Counted from the first letter of the stretch, positions 9,701 to 17,301 are shown. The stretch: 64,000 bases of DNA from Lachnospiraceae bacterium (GCA_017617545.1 JAFZVZ010000017.1:1-64000), one strand, 5' to 3'. The notes: generated by a model not told the origin, from the letters alone. Translations and numbers: made by a program.

Positions 9701-10033
9701 TCCGGTAGCTTGAAGCTCAACCTGCACAAGGATTACCTGAAGTCCCTCGGCGAAGGCACGCATGCGATCACCGTAAACTTCAAGGACGGTACCGTAACGG
9801 TTGACATCGTTGTTCCGAAGCTTGCTGAGGAGAAGAAGGAAGAGCCTAAGCAGGAAGAGAAGAAGGAAGAGCCTAAGAAGGAAGAGAACAAGACGGAAGA
9901 GAAGAAGGATGAATCCACTCCTAAGACTTCCGACACCGGTGCTGTTACCGTATGGTTCATCCTCCTGCTCCTTGCTATGATTGCTGCTTCCGCAGCAATG
10001 TACAGCAACAGAAAGCGCGAATCGGAGATCTGA
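6758..10033 (+). CDS. sortase-anchored multi-repeat surface protein
   Basis: This 1091-residue protein has a signal peptide (start at 6758 chosen by GGAGGA and the MKKVLK n-region; cleavage near AAAAE). After a beta-rich N-domain it holds three Listeria-Bacteroides repeats (about residues 155-380, with FLGWYTKD- and LYAKF-type motifs). Ten tandem repeats of about 45 residues follow (384-845), each with an initial His, a T-C and a Y-C-x2-C-G. Next come a group-3 bacterial Ig-like domain (about 848-930), a domain shared with the dockerin protein at 32850, a Lys/Glu-rich wall-spanning stretch and the sorting signal TPKTSD with a hydrophobic helix and basic tail. It lies just downstream of the two-component pair, with its own terminator and promoter. 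It is probably an adhesin or wall-associated scaffold; no catalytic domain is visible. Confidence 0.85.
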   Translation: MKKVLKLRLPSFIALFLCVVLVAGTVGTKTAAAAESSHIISIVNDMKDIEWIDDGSNTITVAFPFSYKATKSVNSVTFTWEEKHADKTEFETCPLMNRQKNPSTVDVWMTNSTEKKLTISSAEGLRLCKEGMLIHCKIQYKENGKTVTIYTRDARLYYKAVVKYVVNNKEASRENVAYGEKATKPADPVNGTQKFLGWYTKDNKEFTFDTAITAPLTLYAKFADVHTVSFDLNGKGNAADTPESQSVIDGQNAKRPDTVPEDEDYIFQYWSTDKNGRTAFDFSKTQIKKNTVLYAIWKEKPVEKVSVTFVYAQNGHNHGYYTNATSYIPKGSKISKPADPDCRNHIAGHAFLGWYADKDCKTEFDFDQEITENTVIYAKWCLGHNKTETKNENPFDPTCTEYGHHDVVVYCKNCGTELSRVTVNDLPLGHIDGEVIETVLEAATCTGEGTVEVEHKCGRCGETISTETTHPEALGHDLSGEAVKTITKEATCTEEGAYVLVKYCQRKGCDHSEEVGSGTIGKIAHKYGEPVEENVKTATCTEEGSYDLYKYCEACGDKVFVETVTVKMRPHDLGEAVIENVKEADCHNKGSYDLVKHCKNCDYFEIVDTIIVDEKEHVPGEAKQEEIVEATCTAPGSYKTVIYCVACGDKLSSVEETIPAKGHVPGEAKEEQRVEPTCDKPGSYESVIYCKVCGEKMSSTTITIPATGDHVASKAVVENAKAATCTKDGSYDSVIYCADCGEVISRETITVKAHGHKEKAAKTENFKDSTCTETGSYDTVIYCEICGEELSRKTNTIALKDHKPGAATHENKVDPTYTSAGSYDEVVKCTVCGKTLSTTTITVDKLVPGVQEITLTGLDKAKKDYLVGEKINLDGVEVVTKMTDGTEKRVAVTEEMVTGFDSSKPIASLTLTINGQGITGNYNIAVNPAPVYTVEGDTTWDGENDMKLTVHRSYDDQITFSLFMNLVYKDKVVDTNAYDAASGSLKLNLHKDYLKSLGEGTHAITVNFKDGTVTVDIVVPKLAEEKKEEPKQEEKKEEPKKEENKTEEKKDESTPKTSDTGAVTVWFILLLLAMIAASAAMYSNRKRESEI
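7909..9290 (+). repeat. ten tandem Cys-rich repeats inside the surface protein
   Basis: About ten units of 130-140 bases encode repeats of the form His, acidic stretch, T-C, GSYD-like turn, Y-C-x2-C-G, then Thr/Ile-rich strand. Units differ enough at DNA level (mostly at third positions) that recent duplication is unlikely. In the last unit the T-C is changed to T-Y and Y-C to K-C. Confidence 0.85.
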
Positions 10034-10067
10034 TCGCCAGTCTGTAGAGACAGGTAAATGAAATTAC

Positions 10068-10103
10068 AGAGAGTTGTCGCAATTTGCGGCAACTCTCTTT
10101 TTG
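10068..10103 (+). terminator. terminator after the surface protein
   Basis: AGAGAGTTG (10068-10076) pairs with CAACTCTCT (10090-10098), with an inner CGC/GCG, followed by TTTTTG. Confidence 0.9.
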
Positions 10104-10132
10104 TTCACGGGGCTTTGCGAGTGGGAAAATGC

Positions 10133-10161
10133 TTGCAATTCTACAGCAGTCGTATTAAAAT
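10133..10161 (+). promoter_or_regulatory. promoter of the SH3b-glucosaminidase gene
   Basis: TTGCAA (10133-10138) and TAAAAT (10156-10161) are 17 bases apart, about 45 bases before the start codon. Confidence 0.65.
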
Positions 10162-10204
10162 AGTAAATAATACAATGGGGTGATTGTATTCTGCGAGGGG
10201 TGCT

Positions 10205-12943
10205 ATGAGAAAGACGAGACGCATCGCGATCGTACTGGTGCTCGCACTTGTACTGCAGTCGCTGACGGGGTTCTGCGGAACGTCGTCTGTTTCTGTTGCC
10301 CTCGCAAAGGCCGCGGATTATCGGATCGAAGGAACGGTAACCGCGGATTATCTGAATCTGCGCTCCGGCGCCGGCTCCAAGTATTCATTGCTCGGCACTC
10401 TCACGAAGAATCAGTCGGTAACGATCATCGGTTCCGCCAAGGCCGGAAACGGTGAAGTCTGGTACCAGCTTGAGGCGACCGTCTCCGGCAAGAAGGTTAC
10501 CGGTTACGCGTGGTCGCATTATATCCATGCTTCGAAAAATGTACCCGGTGTAAGCGTTACGACAGCTCCTACAGCTAAGGTGACCGCAACGCCTACACCC
10601 ACGAAGAAAGCAACGGCAACAGCGACACCGACACCGGCTCCTGCATCCTCACAGAAGTCTTCCGACCGCGTTGCGGTTGTCAATGTAACACGCATGAATG
10701 TTCGAAAGAAACCCGGAACTTCAAGCGACGTCCTCGGAAAAGCATACCAGGGGGACCGTTTGCCTGTACTCGGAACGGAGAAGGATTCGGATGGATACAC
10801 GTGGTATCTCGTAGAAGTGACGATTGACGGCGCAGTCAAGAAGGGATACGTGTACGGCAATTTTGTCACGATCACATCAGCGTCAAGCAAACCTTCGGCG
10901 ACGCCTACTCCGACACTTACACCGAAGCCCGCGAATACGCCGACCAATGCGCCTACGAGCGCGCCTAAGGCAACTCCGACCGAAGCACCGAAGGCTACGC
11001 CGACACCGGCACCTTCCTCGGAAGGAAAGGTGGCCGTTGTCAATACGACGAGAATGAATGTGCGCAGCTCTGCATCCACCGCGAGTGAAGTTCTCGGCAA
11101 GGCGTATCAGGGAGAGAAATACAAGCTCCTCGGGTCCGCGAAGGATTCCTCCGGCCGGACATGGTATCAAGTGGAATATCCTGTGAACGGCGTCGTTAAA
11201 AAAGCATATCTGTACGGCAATTACGTAACGATAACGAGCGCTTCCTCAGCGCCTACGGCAACACCTACCGTTGCTCCTACAAGCGCACCGGATTCTTCTG
11301 CCAAGCCTACGGAGGCACCGAAGAAGGTGACGATCACTTCGGCGGATAACAAGGGAAGACCTGTTGTTGATGCGACTGTCACTTCCAAGACTTTGAACAT
11401 CCGCTCCGGTCCGGGAACCGAGTACGCGAAGATCGTAACGGTCGAGAAGGGTCAGCCGGTCACCGTGGTATCTTTTGCCTATGCGGAGGGCGGTGCCGTC
11501 TGGTATGAGGGCATCCTGATCGTTAACGGGCTCGAGTACCGTGGATACATGTACGGCAATTATATTACATTGTCCGAAAAATACCCGCTGACCGAGAGCA
11601 ATAACTCCGGTTCGCTTCACGGAAGCGGAACGGCAGCCAAGGCGTCCGACTCCTCGTACGCAAAGCAGCTTCGCGACGCCGGCTTCCCCGAGAGCTACAT
11701 TCCGTATCTCGTGAAGCTTCACGAGCAGCATCCGACGTGGAATTTTAAGGCATACAAGACCGGCCTCGACTGGAACGACGTGATCGAGGGAGAGAATACG
11801 CTCGGTAATAATCTGATCGAGAAGAATAAAGGCATTTCCTGGCTTTCGTACGCGGCCGGCTCCTACAACTGGAGAACGGGGCGTTTCCAGTCGTTTGACG
11901 GTAAGGAGTGGATGATGATCAACTCCGCGGGTCTGCAGTATTTCATGGATCCCAGAAACTGGCTGGACGAAACCTACATATATATGTTTGAGGATCTGAC
12001 CTATGATCCCAAGACGCAGACGGTAGAGGGCGTTGAGAAGATCCTGCGTGGTACCGTGATGGACGGCGCAGTATTTTCCTATACCGACGCGAACGGTAAG
12101 GAGAGGCAGGTAACGTACGCGCAGGCATTCATGGAAGCCGCGGCGTACTCCGACGTCAATCCGTACCATCTTGCGTCGCGTGTGAAGCAGGAGGTAACGT
12201 CGGGCGGCTCATTTTCCTTGAGCGCAACCGGAACGGTGGAAGGCTTCGAGGGGTATTACAACTTCTACAACATAGGTGCATACAACTCGACAGCAGCACT
12301 CGGCGCGATCCGTAACGGTCTCAAGTACGCAAAATACGGCAGCACCAACGCATCGCTCAACGAAAAATGCAAAATCCCGTGGAACAACCAATATGACGCG
12401 ATCGTCGGCGGCGCTTACTATATCGGAAGCACATATATCCGCAACGGACAGAACACGATCTATCTGCAGAAGTACAACGTGACGAGCAAGAACCGATACG
12501 CGCACCAGTACATGTCCAACGCGCAGGCCCCGAAGTCCGAGGCGTACAAGGTTGCTCAGGCGTACCTGAAGATGGGCGGGACGGATTCGATGGCGATCAC
12601 GTTCACCATCCCGGTGTACAACAATATGCCCGCCAGCGCATGCGCTGAGCCCGGCAAGACCGGAAGCCCGAACCCGTACCTGAGTACGCTCGTGGTCAAG
12701 ACATCGGACGGTAAGAGCGTGTCTCTGAGCACATCGTTCTCCTGTGATACGTTTGAATACACCGTGACGGTGCCTTCGGGCACGAAATCGTTGACCGTGG
12801 AAGCTTCAGCGGTTGTCTCGGCGACCAAGGTTACCGGCACCGGAAAGAAGACGCTGTCCGGCAACGGAGACGTGATCGTGGTGACAACGGTTGCGGAAAA
12901 TGGGTCCAAGACGAATTACAAGATAAAGGTGAAGTATAAATAA
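10205..12943 (+). CDS. secreted SH3b-domain beta-N-acetylglucosaminidase
   Basis: This is a predicted peptidoglycan hydrolase of 912 residues. The ATG at 10205 (MRKTRR) is preferred to the TTG at 10184 because it opens the signal peptide and follows AGGGG. Four bacterial SH3 domains (about residues 38-108, 155-224, 275-344 and 387-457), each with an LN(I/V)RS-type motif and a closing GNY/GNF, are joined by Pro/Thr/Ala linkers. A LytD/GH73-like glucosaminidase domain follows (about 572-768) with NPYHLASRVKQEV, where the Glu is the likely general acid. The C-terminus (about 817-912) resembles a cadherin-like beta-sandwich. It would cleave GlcNAc linkages in the wall during growth or separation. 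It stands as a single gene between its own promoter and terminator. Confidence 0.92.
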   Translation: MRKTRRIAIVLVLALVLQSLTGFCGTSSVSVALAKAADYRIEGTVTADYLNLRSGAGSKYSLLGTLTKNQSVTIIGSAKAGNGEVWYQLEATVSGKKVTGYAWSHYIHASKNVPGVSVTTAPTAKVTATPTPTKKATATATPTPAPASSQKSSDRVAVVNVTRMNVRKKPGTSSDVLGKAYQGDRLPVLGTEKDSDGYTWYLVEVTIDGAVKKGYVYGNFVTITSASSKPSATPTPTLTPKPANTPTNAPTSAPKATPTEAPKATPTPAPSSEGKVAVVNTTRMNVRSSASTASEVLGKAYQGEKYKLLGSAKDSSGRTWYQVEYPVNGVVKKAYLYGNYVTITSASSAPTATPTVAPTSAPDSSAKPTEAPKKVTITSADNKGRPVVDATVTSKTLNIRSGPGTEYAKIVTVEKGQPVTVVSFAYAEGGAVWYEGILIVNGLEYRGYMYGNYITLSEKYPLTESNNSGSLHGSGTAAKASDSSYAKQLRDAGFPESYIPYLVKLHEQHPTWNFKAYKTGLDWNDVIEGENTLGNNLIEKNKGISWLSYAAGSYNWRTGRFQSFDGKEWMMINSAGLQYFMDPRNWLDETYIYMFEDLTYDPKTQTVEGVEKILRGTVMDGAVFSYTDANGKERQVTYAQAFMEAAAYSDVNPYHLASRVKQEVTSGGSFSLSATGTVEGFEGYYNFYNIGAYNSTAALGAIRNGLKYAKYGSTNASLNEKCKIPWNNQYDAIVGGAYYIGSTYIRNGQNTIYLQKYNVTSKNRYAHQYMSNAQAPKSEAYKVAQAYLKMGGTDSMAITFTIPVYNNMPASACAEPGKTGSPNPYLSTLVVKTSDGKSVSLSTSFSCDTFEYTVTVPSGTKSLTVEASAVVSATKVTGTGKKTLSGNGDVIVVTTVAENGSKTNYKIKVKYK

Positions 12944-12955
12944 GTAAGTTTGAGA

Positions 12956-12986
12956 AGAGCGGCACTTAGGTGCCGTTCTTTTTTGC
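12956..12986 (+). terminator. terminator after the SH3b-glucosaminidase gene
   Basis: AGAGCGGCAC pairs with GTGCCGTTCT (one G-T pair) around a TTAG loop and is followed by a T run. Confidence 0.85.
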
Positions 12987-12999
12987 GGGAGGGGGGCTG

Positions 13000-13177
13000 A
13001 ACACAGTAACACACAGCGCTTCACCCATTCGCAAAAAAATAACTATGAATGAGAAATATTGTAGTTATTTTTTGCTCATGTGGTGGGGGCGGCAACACAG
13101 TAACACACAGCGCTTCACCCATTCGCAAAAAAATAACTATGAATGAGAAATATTGTAGTTATTTTTTTGCTCATGTG
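13000..13177. repeat. tandem direct repeat of an 84-bp hairpin unit
   Basis: Two copies (13000-13082 and 13094-13177) run from AACACAGTAACACACAGCGC to GCTCATGTG. They are identical except for one extra T in the second copy and are separated by a G-rich 11-base spacer. Each contains a perfect inverted repeat AAAAAATAACTA/TAGTTATTTTTT around a 16-base loop. The A-run on one side and T-run on the other make it a bidirectional terminator. Confidence 0.9.
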
Positions 13178-13181
13178 TGTC

Positions 13182-13208
13182 TGCGGTGACATCGTCACCG
13201 CATTTTTA
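13182..13208 (+). terminator. additional Rho-independent terminator
   Basis: TGCGGTGAC (13182-13190) pairs perfectly with GTCACCGCA (13194-13202) around a 3-base loop, followed by TTTTTATT. Confidence 0.8.
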
Positions 13209-13214
13209 TTATCG

Positions 13215-13261
13215 AAAACGCCCATGCTGCCGAAAGCGAGCTTTCGCGGCGTGGGCGTTTT
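13215..13261. terminator. long bidirectional hairpin
   Basis: AAAACGCCCA and GTGGGCGTTTT form the outer helix and CGAAAG/CTTTCG the inner one, giving a stem of about 20 bp. The A and T runs at the ends allow termination in either direction. Confidence 0.65.
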
Positions 13262-13292
13262 CAATAATAGCGCTGAGTGTTACCTTTGAATG

Positions 13293-13474
13293 CAAAAAGG
13301 CCGCTTCGTTAGAAGCGGTCTTTCCACGATAAAATTGAGAAGAGAGAAAATGAAAAAACAATCAATGTAATATATAATCCAGCTGCTGTTGCAGTTGGTT
13401 GAGAGAGGGCACGCCTTCTCGGGTTCGGTTACCCGGCGCCTTGAAGGCGTGCTCGGAGATTTTCTTCATTAACC
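13293..13474 (-). ncRNA. putative structured small RNA, minus strand
   Basis: A consensus minus-strand promoter (13481-13509) predicts a transcript starting near 13474. It ends at the hairpin 13296-13323, whose minus-strand copy GACCGCTTC/GAAGCGGCC runs into UUUUUGC; the length is about 180 nt. Near its 5' end lies a strong stem GCACGCCTTC/GAAGGCGTGC enclosing a CGGGT/ACCCG hairpin. A second hairpin CCAACTGC/GCAGCTGG and two CU-rich single-stranded tracts (CCUCUCUC and UUUUCUCUCUUCUC) follow, which could pair with Shine-Dalgarno sequences. AAUGAAGAAAA near the 5' end can also pair with UUUUUUCAUU further on. No protein frame fits. The class is not recognised; a trans-acting regulatory RNA is the simplest reading. 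Confidence 0.5.
13296..13323 (-). terminator. terminator of the minus-strand small RNA
   Basis: On the minus strand AAAGACCGCTTC pairs with GAAGCGGCCTTT around a TAAC loop and continues into a U run. The flanking A and T runs also allow termination on the plus strand. Confidence 0.65.
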
Positions 13475-13480
13475 TTGACA

Positions 13481-13509
13481 ATCTTACAACCCAAAGAAAA
13501 ATGTGTCAA
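13481..13509 (-). promoter_or_regulatory. minus-strand promoter of the small RNA
   Basis: On the minus strand TTGACA (complement of 13504-13509) and TAAGAT (complement of 13481-13486) are exactly 17 bases apart. Confidence 0.6.
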
Positions 13510-13773
13510 TGAATTTTAAAAGTGTCAAAAAGCATCAAAAACGTGAAATGCAAGATATTACGTCAGGAATTTTAAAAAATTAGCATGCCGAGCCGAAAGG
13601 GTGAAAAAACTTATTATTTTGTTCATTTTCCGATTGATTTCGAAAAAGATCGTTGCAAGGGCGATCCCGGATAAGCTCCCAAATCACGTTCAACGCTCGT
13701 GAAAATCCGTTTATCGAACGGTTAAAAAATATAAAATATCGTTTAAAATGGCGTCAAAATAAGCAGTTTTTTC

Positions 13774-13802
13774 TTGATTTCAATATGCTTAGGCAGTAAA
13801 AT
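13774..13802 (+). promoter_or_regulatory. promoter of nagB
   Basis: TTGATT (13774-13779) and TAAAAT (13797-13802) are 17 bases apart, about 50 bases before the ATG of nagB. Confidence 0.65.
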
Positions 13803-13850
13803 TATGCTTGTGCAAATGGTGCACGAAAAGACGACAACAAGGAGATTAAA

Positions 13851-14573
13851 ATGAAAGTAATTGTATGCAAGGATTACGCGGAGATGTCCGCTAAGTCGGC
13901 TGAGATCGTTGCCGATGTTATGAAGAAGAAACCCAACGCTGTTCTCGGTCTTGCAACCGGTTCCACCCCGGAGGGAATGTATGCGAAGCTTGCTGAGATG
14001 AACAAGGCCGGCGAGATTGATTTTTCGCAGGTGACGACGGTCAACCTTGACGAGTATTATCCGATCAGCCCCGACAACGATCAGAGCTATCGTTACTTCA
14101 TGAACAAGAATCTTTTTGATAAAGTAAACATTGACAAGACCCATACGCATGTTCCGCAGGGCAGCGCAGCTGACGGCGAGGCTGAGGCTAAGAGATACGA
14201 GGCATTTGTCCGTTCTCTCGGCGGCGCTGACATCCAGGTTCTCGGTATCGGCCGCAACGGTCATATCGCGTTCAACGAGCCCGATGCAGAGCTTGTTCCC
14301 GCTACGCACATCACCAGCTTGACCGAGGACACGATCGACGCGAACGCTCGTTTCTTCGCAAGTGCAGCTGATGTTCCTACCAAGGCTCTCACGATGGGTA
14401 TGGGCACGATCCTTTCCGCTAAGAAGATCATCATCCTTGCAAACGGCAAGGGCAAGCATGACGCTGTTATGCAGATGCTCAAGGGCACTGTGACCACGAG
14501 CTGCCCGGCTTCGTTCCTCAACCTGCACGACGACGTTGTGCTCGTATGCGACGAGGCTTGCTACAACGGTTAA
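13851..14573 (+). CDS. nagB: glucosamine-6-phosphate deaminase
   Basis: The enzyme converts glucosamine 6-phosphate to fructose 6-phosphate and ammonia, linking amino-sugar breakdown to glycolysis. The 240-residue protein has the family features LGLATGSTPEGMY (phosphate binding), NLDEYYP with the proton-relay Asp, and GIGRNGHIAFNEP with the catalytic His. The length is that of the short, Bacillus-type NagB rather than the allosteric 266-residue E. coli form. AAGGAG precedes the ATG. It is followed at 65 bp by glmM and then a NahK-like kinase, so the locus handles hexosamine phosphates. A glmS-type ribozyme was looked for upstream and not seen. Confidence 0.96.
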   Translation: MKVIVCKDYAEMSAKSAEIVADVMKKKPNAVLGLATGSTPEGMYAKLAEMNKAGEIDFSQVTTVNLDEYYPISPDNDQSYRYFMNKNLFDKVNIDKTHTHVPQGSAADGEAEAKRYEAFVRSLGGADIQVLGIGRNGHIAFNEPDAELVPATHITSLTEDTIDANARFFASAADVPTKALTMGMGTILSAKKIIILANGKGKHDAVMQMLKGTVTTSCPASFLNLHDDVVLVCDEACYNG

Positions 14574-14588
14574 TTAGTAACTAATCGG

Positions 14589-14624
14589 GATCCGGCGTGC
14601 CTTAAGCACGTCAGGACCCGGATC
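14589..14624 (+). other. intercistronic hairpin between nagB and glmM
   Basis: GATCCGG (14589-14595) pairs with CCGGATC (14618-14624), and GCGTGC pairs with GCACGT inside. There is no T run; the glmM ribosome site AGGAGG follows directly. It probably sets relative mRNA stability or expression of the two genes. Confidence 0.55.
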
Positions 14625-14638
14625 AGGAGGATAACACT

Positions 14639-15991
14639 ATGGGCAAGTATTTCGGAACCGACGGTTTTCGCGGTGAGTCCGGCGTTGTTTTGACGGCGGA
14701 GCATGCGTTCAAGATCGGTCGGTATCTCGGCTGGCATTACAGCCAAAACGGACAGGCACGTATCGTCATCGGCAAGGACACGAGACGTTCCTCGTACATG
14801 TATGAAAATGCGCTTGCTGCCGGTATCACGTCCTCGGGCGCGAATGCGTACCTGCTGCACGTGACGACGACTCCCTGCGTATCGTACATCACGAGAACCG
14901 ACGGATTTGACTGCGGCGTTATGATCAGTGCGAGCCACAACCCTTACACCGACAACGGCATCAAACTGATGAACGGTGACGGCGAGAAGATGGATGATGC
15001 GCTTCAGGATGAGATCGAGAAGTACATCGACGGCGAGCTCGAGGAGATCCCGTTCGCAACCGGCGAGAACATCGGATGCACGGTGGACTACTACACCGGA
15101 CGCAACCGTTACATCGGTTACCTCACCAACGTTGCGACCAAGTCGTTTGAGAACCGCAAGGTTGCGCTCGACTGCTCCAACGGCAGCTCCTGGATGATCG
15201 CGCGCTCCGTATTTGACGCTCTCGGCGCCAAGACGCTTGTGATCAACAACGAGCCCAACGGAACGAACATCAACCGCGGCTGCGGCTCCACGCACATCGA
15301 AGGTCTGCAGGATTTCGTGAAGGCAAACAGTGTTGATGTCGGCTTTGCATTCGACGGCGACGCTGACCGCTGCCTTGCCGTGGATGAGAACGGAAACGTC
15401 GTGAACGGCGACCAGATTATGTACATCTGCGCGAAGCACCTGAAGAAGAACGGCCAGCTTCCGAGCAACACGGTCGTTACGACGATCATGTCGAACTTCG
15501 GTCTGTACAAGGCACTCGACCGCATCGGTATCGGCTACGAGAAGACGGCAGTCGGTGACCGCTTCGTATACGAGAACATGAAGGAAAATGACCACCTGAT
15601 CGGCGGCGAGAACTCCGGCCATGTTATTTTCCGCAAATACGCCCGTACCGGCGACGGTATCCTCACGGCGATCATGGTCATGATGGTCATGATCGAGACG
15701 CAGCTTCCGCTCTCGGTGCTCGCGTCCGAGGTTGAGATGTTCCCTCAGGTTCTGAAGAACGTAGTTGTCGACGACAAGAAGGCTACGATGGACGATCCCG
15801 CTGTCAAGCTTCAGGTTGAGGCATGCACGGCAGAGCTCGGCGACTCCGGTCGCGTACTGCTTCGTCCGAGCGGCACGGAGCCTGTGCTCCGCGTTATGTC
15901 CGAGGCGCCCACCTACGAGATCTGCGAGAAGCATGTGGACGCGATCATCGAGTCCATGAAGAAGAACGGACACCTTGTAAAGATCAAGTAA
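14639..15991 (+). CDS. glmM: phosphoglucosamine mutase
   Basis: The enzyme interconverts glucosamine 6-phosphate and glucosamine 1-phosphate, feeding UDP-GlcNAc and hence wall synthesis. The 450 residues start with the GlmM signature FGTDGFRG. The phospho-serine loop is ISASHNPYTDNGIK (Ser near residue 99), the metal loop is DGDADRC, the sugar-binding loop contains GGENSGH, and the C-terminal phosphate site is RPSGTEP. All are intact. It shares the nagB transcript, so NagB and GlmM act on the same substrate in opposite metabolic directions. Confidence 0.96.
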   Translation: MGKYFGTDGFRGESGVVLTAEHAFKIGRYLGWHYSQNGQARIVIGKDTRRSSYMYENALAAGITSSGANAYLLHVTTTPCVSYITRTDGFDCGVMISASHNPYTDNGIKLMNGDGEKMDDALQDEIEKYIDGELEEIPFATGENIGCTVDYYTGRNRYIGYLTNVATKSFENRKVALDCSNGSSWMIARSVFDALGAKTLVINNEPNGTNINRGCGSTHIEGLQDFVKANSVDVGFAFDGDADRCLAVDENGNVVNGDQIMYICAKHLKKNGQLPSNTVVTTIMSNFGLYKALDRIGIGYEKTAVGDRFVYENMKENDHLIGGENSGHVIFRKYARTGDGILTAIMVMMVMIETQLPLSVLASEVEMFPQVLKNVVVDDKKATMDDPAVKLQVEACTAELGDSGRVLLRPSGTEPVLRVMSEAPTYEICEKHVDAIIESMKKNGHLVKIK

Positions 15992-16081
15992 GTTCCGTCG
16001 GAATTGAGTGAATTGACCGGAAACGCTGAGGAAATCGTTAGATGGAATCAGCGTTTCCTTATAGGGAAACGTTGGATTACA

Positions 16082-17257
16082 ATGGGATGGATTACGGAAA
16101 CAATTCTGCGTCGCTACGGCATCGCCGGCAGCATCGTAGCGGAGAAGGAGCTTGACGGCGGCAATGTCAACCGGACCTACCGCGTGAGCGTCCGTGACGG
16201 CGCGCGCCTGACGAACTATCTGGTGCAGAAACTAAACCCGGAGGCCGTGCGGCAGCCGCGGGTAATGCTCCGAAACATGGTCGTAGTGACGGACCATTTG
16301 CTCCGAAAGGGCATACGGACCGCAAAGCTGTACCCGGTCGGCGTGAGCGGGGAGCGCTTCCTGGAGATCCGCAGGCACGGCCACGCCGGTGCGCGGGTGA
16401 ATGGTTCGGAAAATACCCCTGAGCACACCGCAGCACACCGGGCAACGCAGGTCACGGAATACTGGCGCGTCGAGGAGTACCTTGAGGCGGCCGATGTCAC
16501 GCAGGAACAGCCGGGAGTGCTGTACGCGATGGCACGCGCGTTCGGGCAGTTTGACGCAGCGTTGTCAGATTTGCCTCCGAAGCGGCTGCGCGGGGCGGAA
16601 CGGGGCTTTCACGATACGCACACGAGGTACCGTCAGCTGTGGAACGCGGCTGCGGAGGATGTGTGCGGTCGAACCGTGGAAGTGCGGCGTGAGCTTAGCC
16701 TTCTGAAACTGCTGGAGGAGGAAGCCTGTGAGGTTTCCGTCCGCTATGCGGCAGGAGAGTACCCGGTGCGCGTGGTGCACAATGACACGAAGTTCAACAA
16801 CGTGCTTTTCACTTCGGAAAAGCCTCCGTACAGTGCTGTCGTCATCGACTTCGACACCGTGATGGAAGGCATGATCGCGTACGACTTTGCGGATTCCGTA
16901 AGGTCGACTGCGAAGATCACTGAAGGAAGCAAGAATGAGCCGGATGTGCGCATCGACACGGACAAGTTCCGGGTCATCGCGCAGGGGTATCTCGATGAGA
17001 CAAGAGATATGCTCTCCATCGAGGAGATCGCGGCGATGGCGCCATGCACGCTCGCGGTAACCGCGGAGCTGGCCGCGCGATACCTGACGGACTATCTGGA
17101 GGGCGACCGGTATTTTAAGATCGAGGAGCCGCTTCAAAACTTGCGGAAGGCGAAGTTGAACCTGTCCTTCGCACTCGACATCCGCAGACGGATGAAGGAG
17201 CTTGAGGCGATCATCGCGGAGCTTACGGATGCGACGGATACAAACAATAATACGTGA
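16082..17257 (+). CDS. N-acetylhexosamine 1-kinase-like phosphotransferase
   Basis: This is a kinase of the aminoglycoside-phosphotransferase fold, closest in motif layout to NahK of bifidobacteria, which makes GlcNAc-1-P or GalNAc-1-P from the free sugar. Landmarks are GGNVNRTYRV near the N-terminus, the catalytic VVHNDTKFNN, the Mg-binding VIDFDTVMEG and YDFADSVR, and ARYLTDYLEGDRYF near the C-terminus. The start at 16082 (MGWITE) is chosen because the fold begins there; an in-frame TTG at 16004 would add 26 non-conserved residues, and the ribosome site is weak either way. Its place after nagB and glmM supports a hexosamine substrate. The exact sugar cannot be told from sequence. Confidence 0.82.
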   Translation: MGWITETILRRYGIAGSIVAEKELDGGNVNRTYRVSVRDGARLTNYLVQKLNPEAVRQPRVMLRNMVVVTDHLLRKGIRTAKLYPVGVSGERFLEIRRHGHAGARVNGSENTPEHTAAHRATQVTEYWRVEEYLEAADVTQEQPGVLYAMARAFGQFDAALSDLPPKRLRGAERGFHDTHTRYRQLWNAAAEDVCGRTVEVRRELSLLKLLEEEACEVSVRYAAGEYPVRVVHNDTKFNNVLFTSEKPPYSAVVIDFDTVMEGMIAYDFADSVRSTAKITEGSKNEPDVRIDTDKFRVIAQGYLDETRDMLSIEEIAAMAPCTLAVTAELAARYLTDYLEGDRYFKIEEPLQNLRKAKLNLSFALDIRRRMKELEAIIAELTDATDTNNNT

Positions 17258-17301
17258 GGGAAATGCGATTGCCGGTGCGATCTGCGTTTCCCTTCCTTTG
17301 T
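17258..17301 (+). terminator. terminator after the amino-sugar genes
   Basis: GGGAAATGC (17258-17266) pairs with GCGTTTCCC (17284-17292), with one G-T pair, then TTCCTTTGTTTT. Confidence 0.7.

Larger units (their letters stand above)
12944..13850. other. gene-poor, hairpin-rich intergenic region
   Basis: About 900 bases without a protein gene. It contains the terminator of the glucosaminidase gene, a tandem pair of 84-bp hairpin repeats, at least three further hairpins, a putative minus-strand small RNA with its own promoter and terminator, and finally the nagB promoter. The stretch 13510-13770 is AT-rich with small imperfect hairpins and nothing I can name. Confidence 0.7.

Noticed and set aside
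13000-13177. CRISPR array
   Set aside because: There are only two repeats, the unit is 84 bp, the spacer is 11 bp, and no cas gene is present.
13293-13474. 6S RNA, SRP RNA or RNase P RNA on the minus strand
   Set aside because: A convincing 6S RNA lies at 59597. The SRP GGAAG-type loop and RNase P conserved blocks are not present; the length also does not fit RNase P.
13510-13850. glmS ribozyme or other riboswitch before nagB
   Set aside because: No conserved core of a known class could be found; only small AT-rich hairpins.
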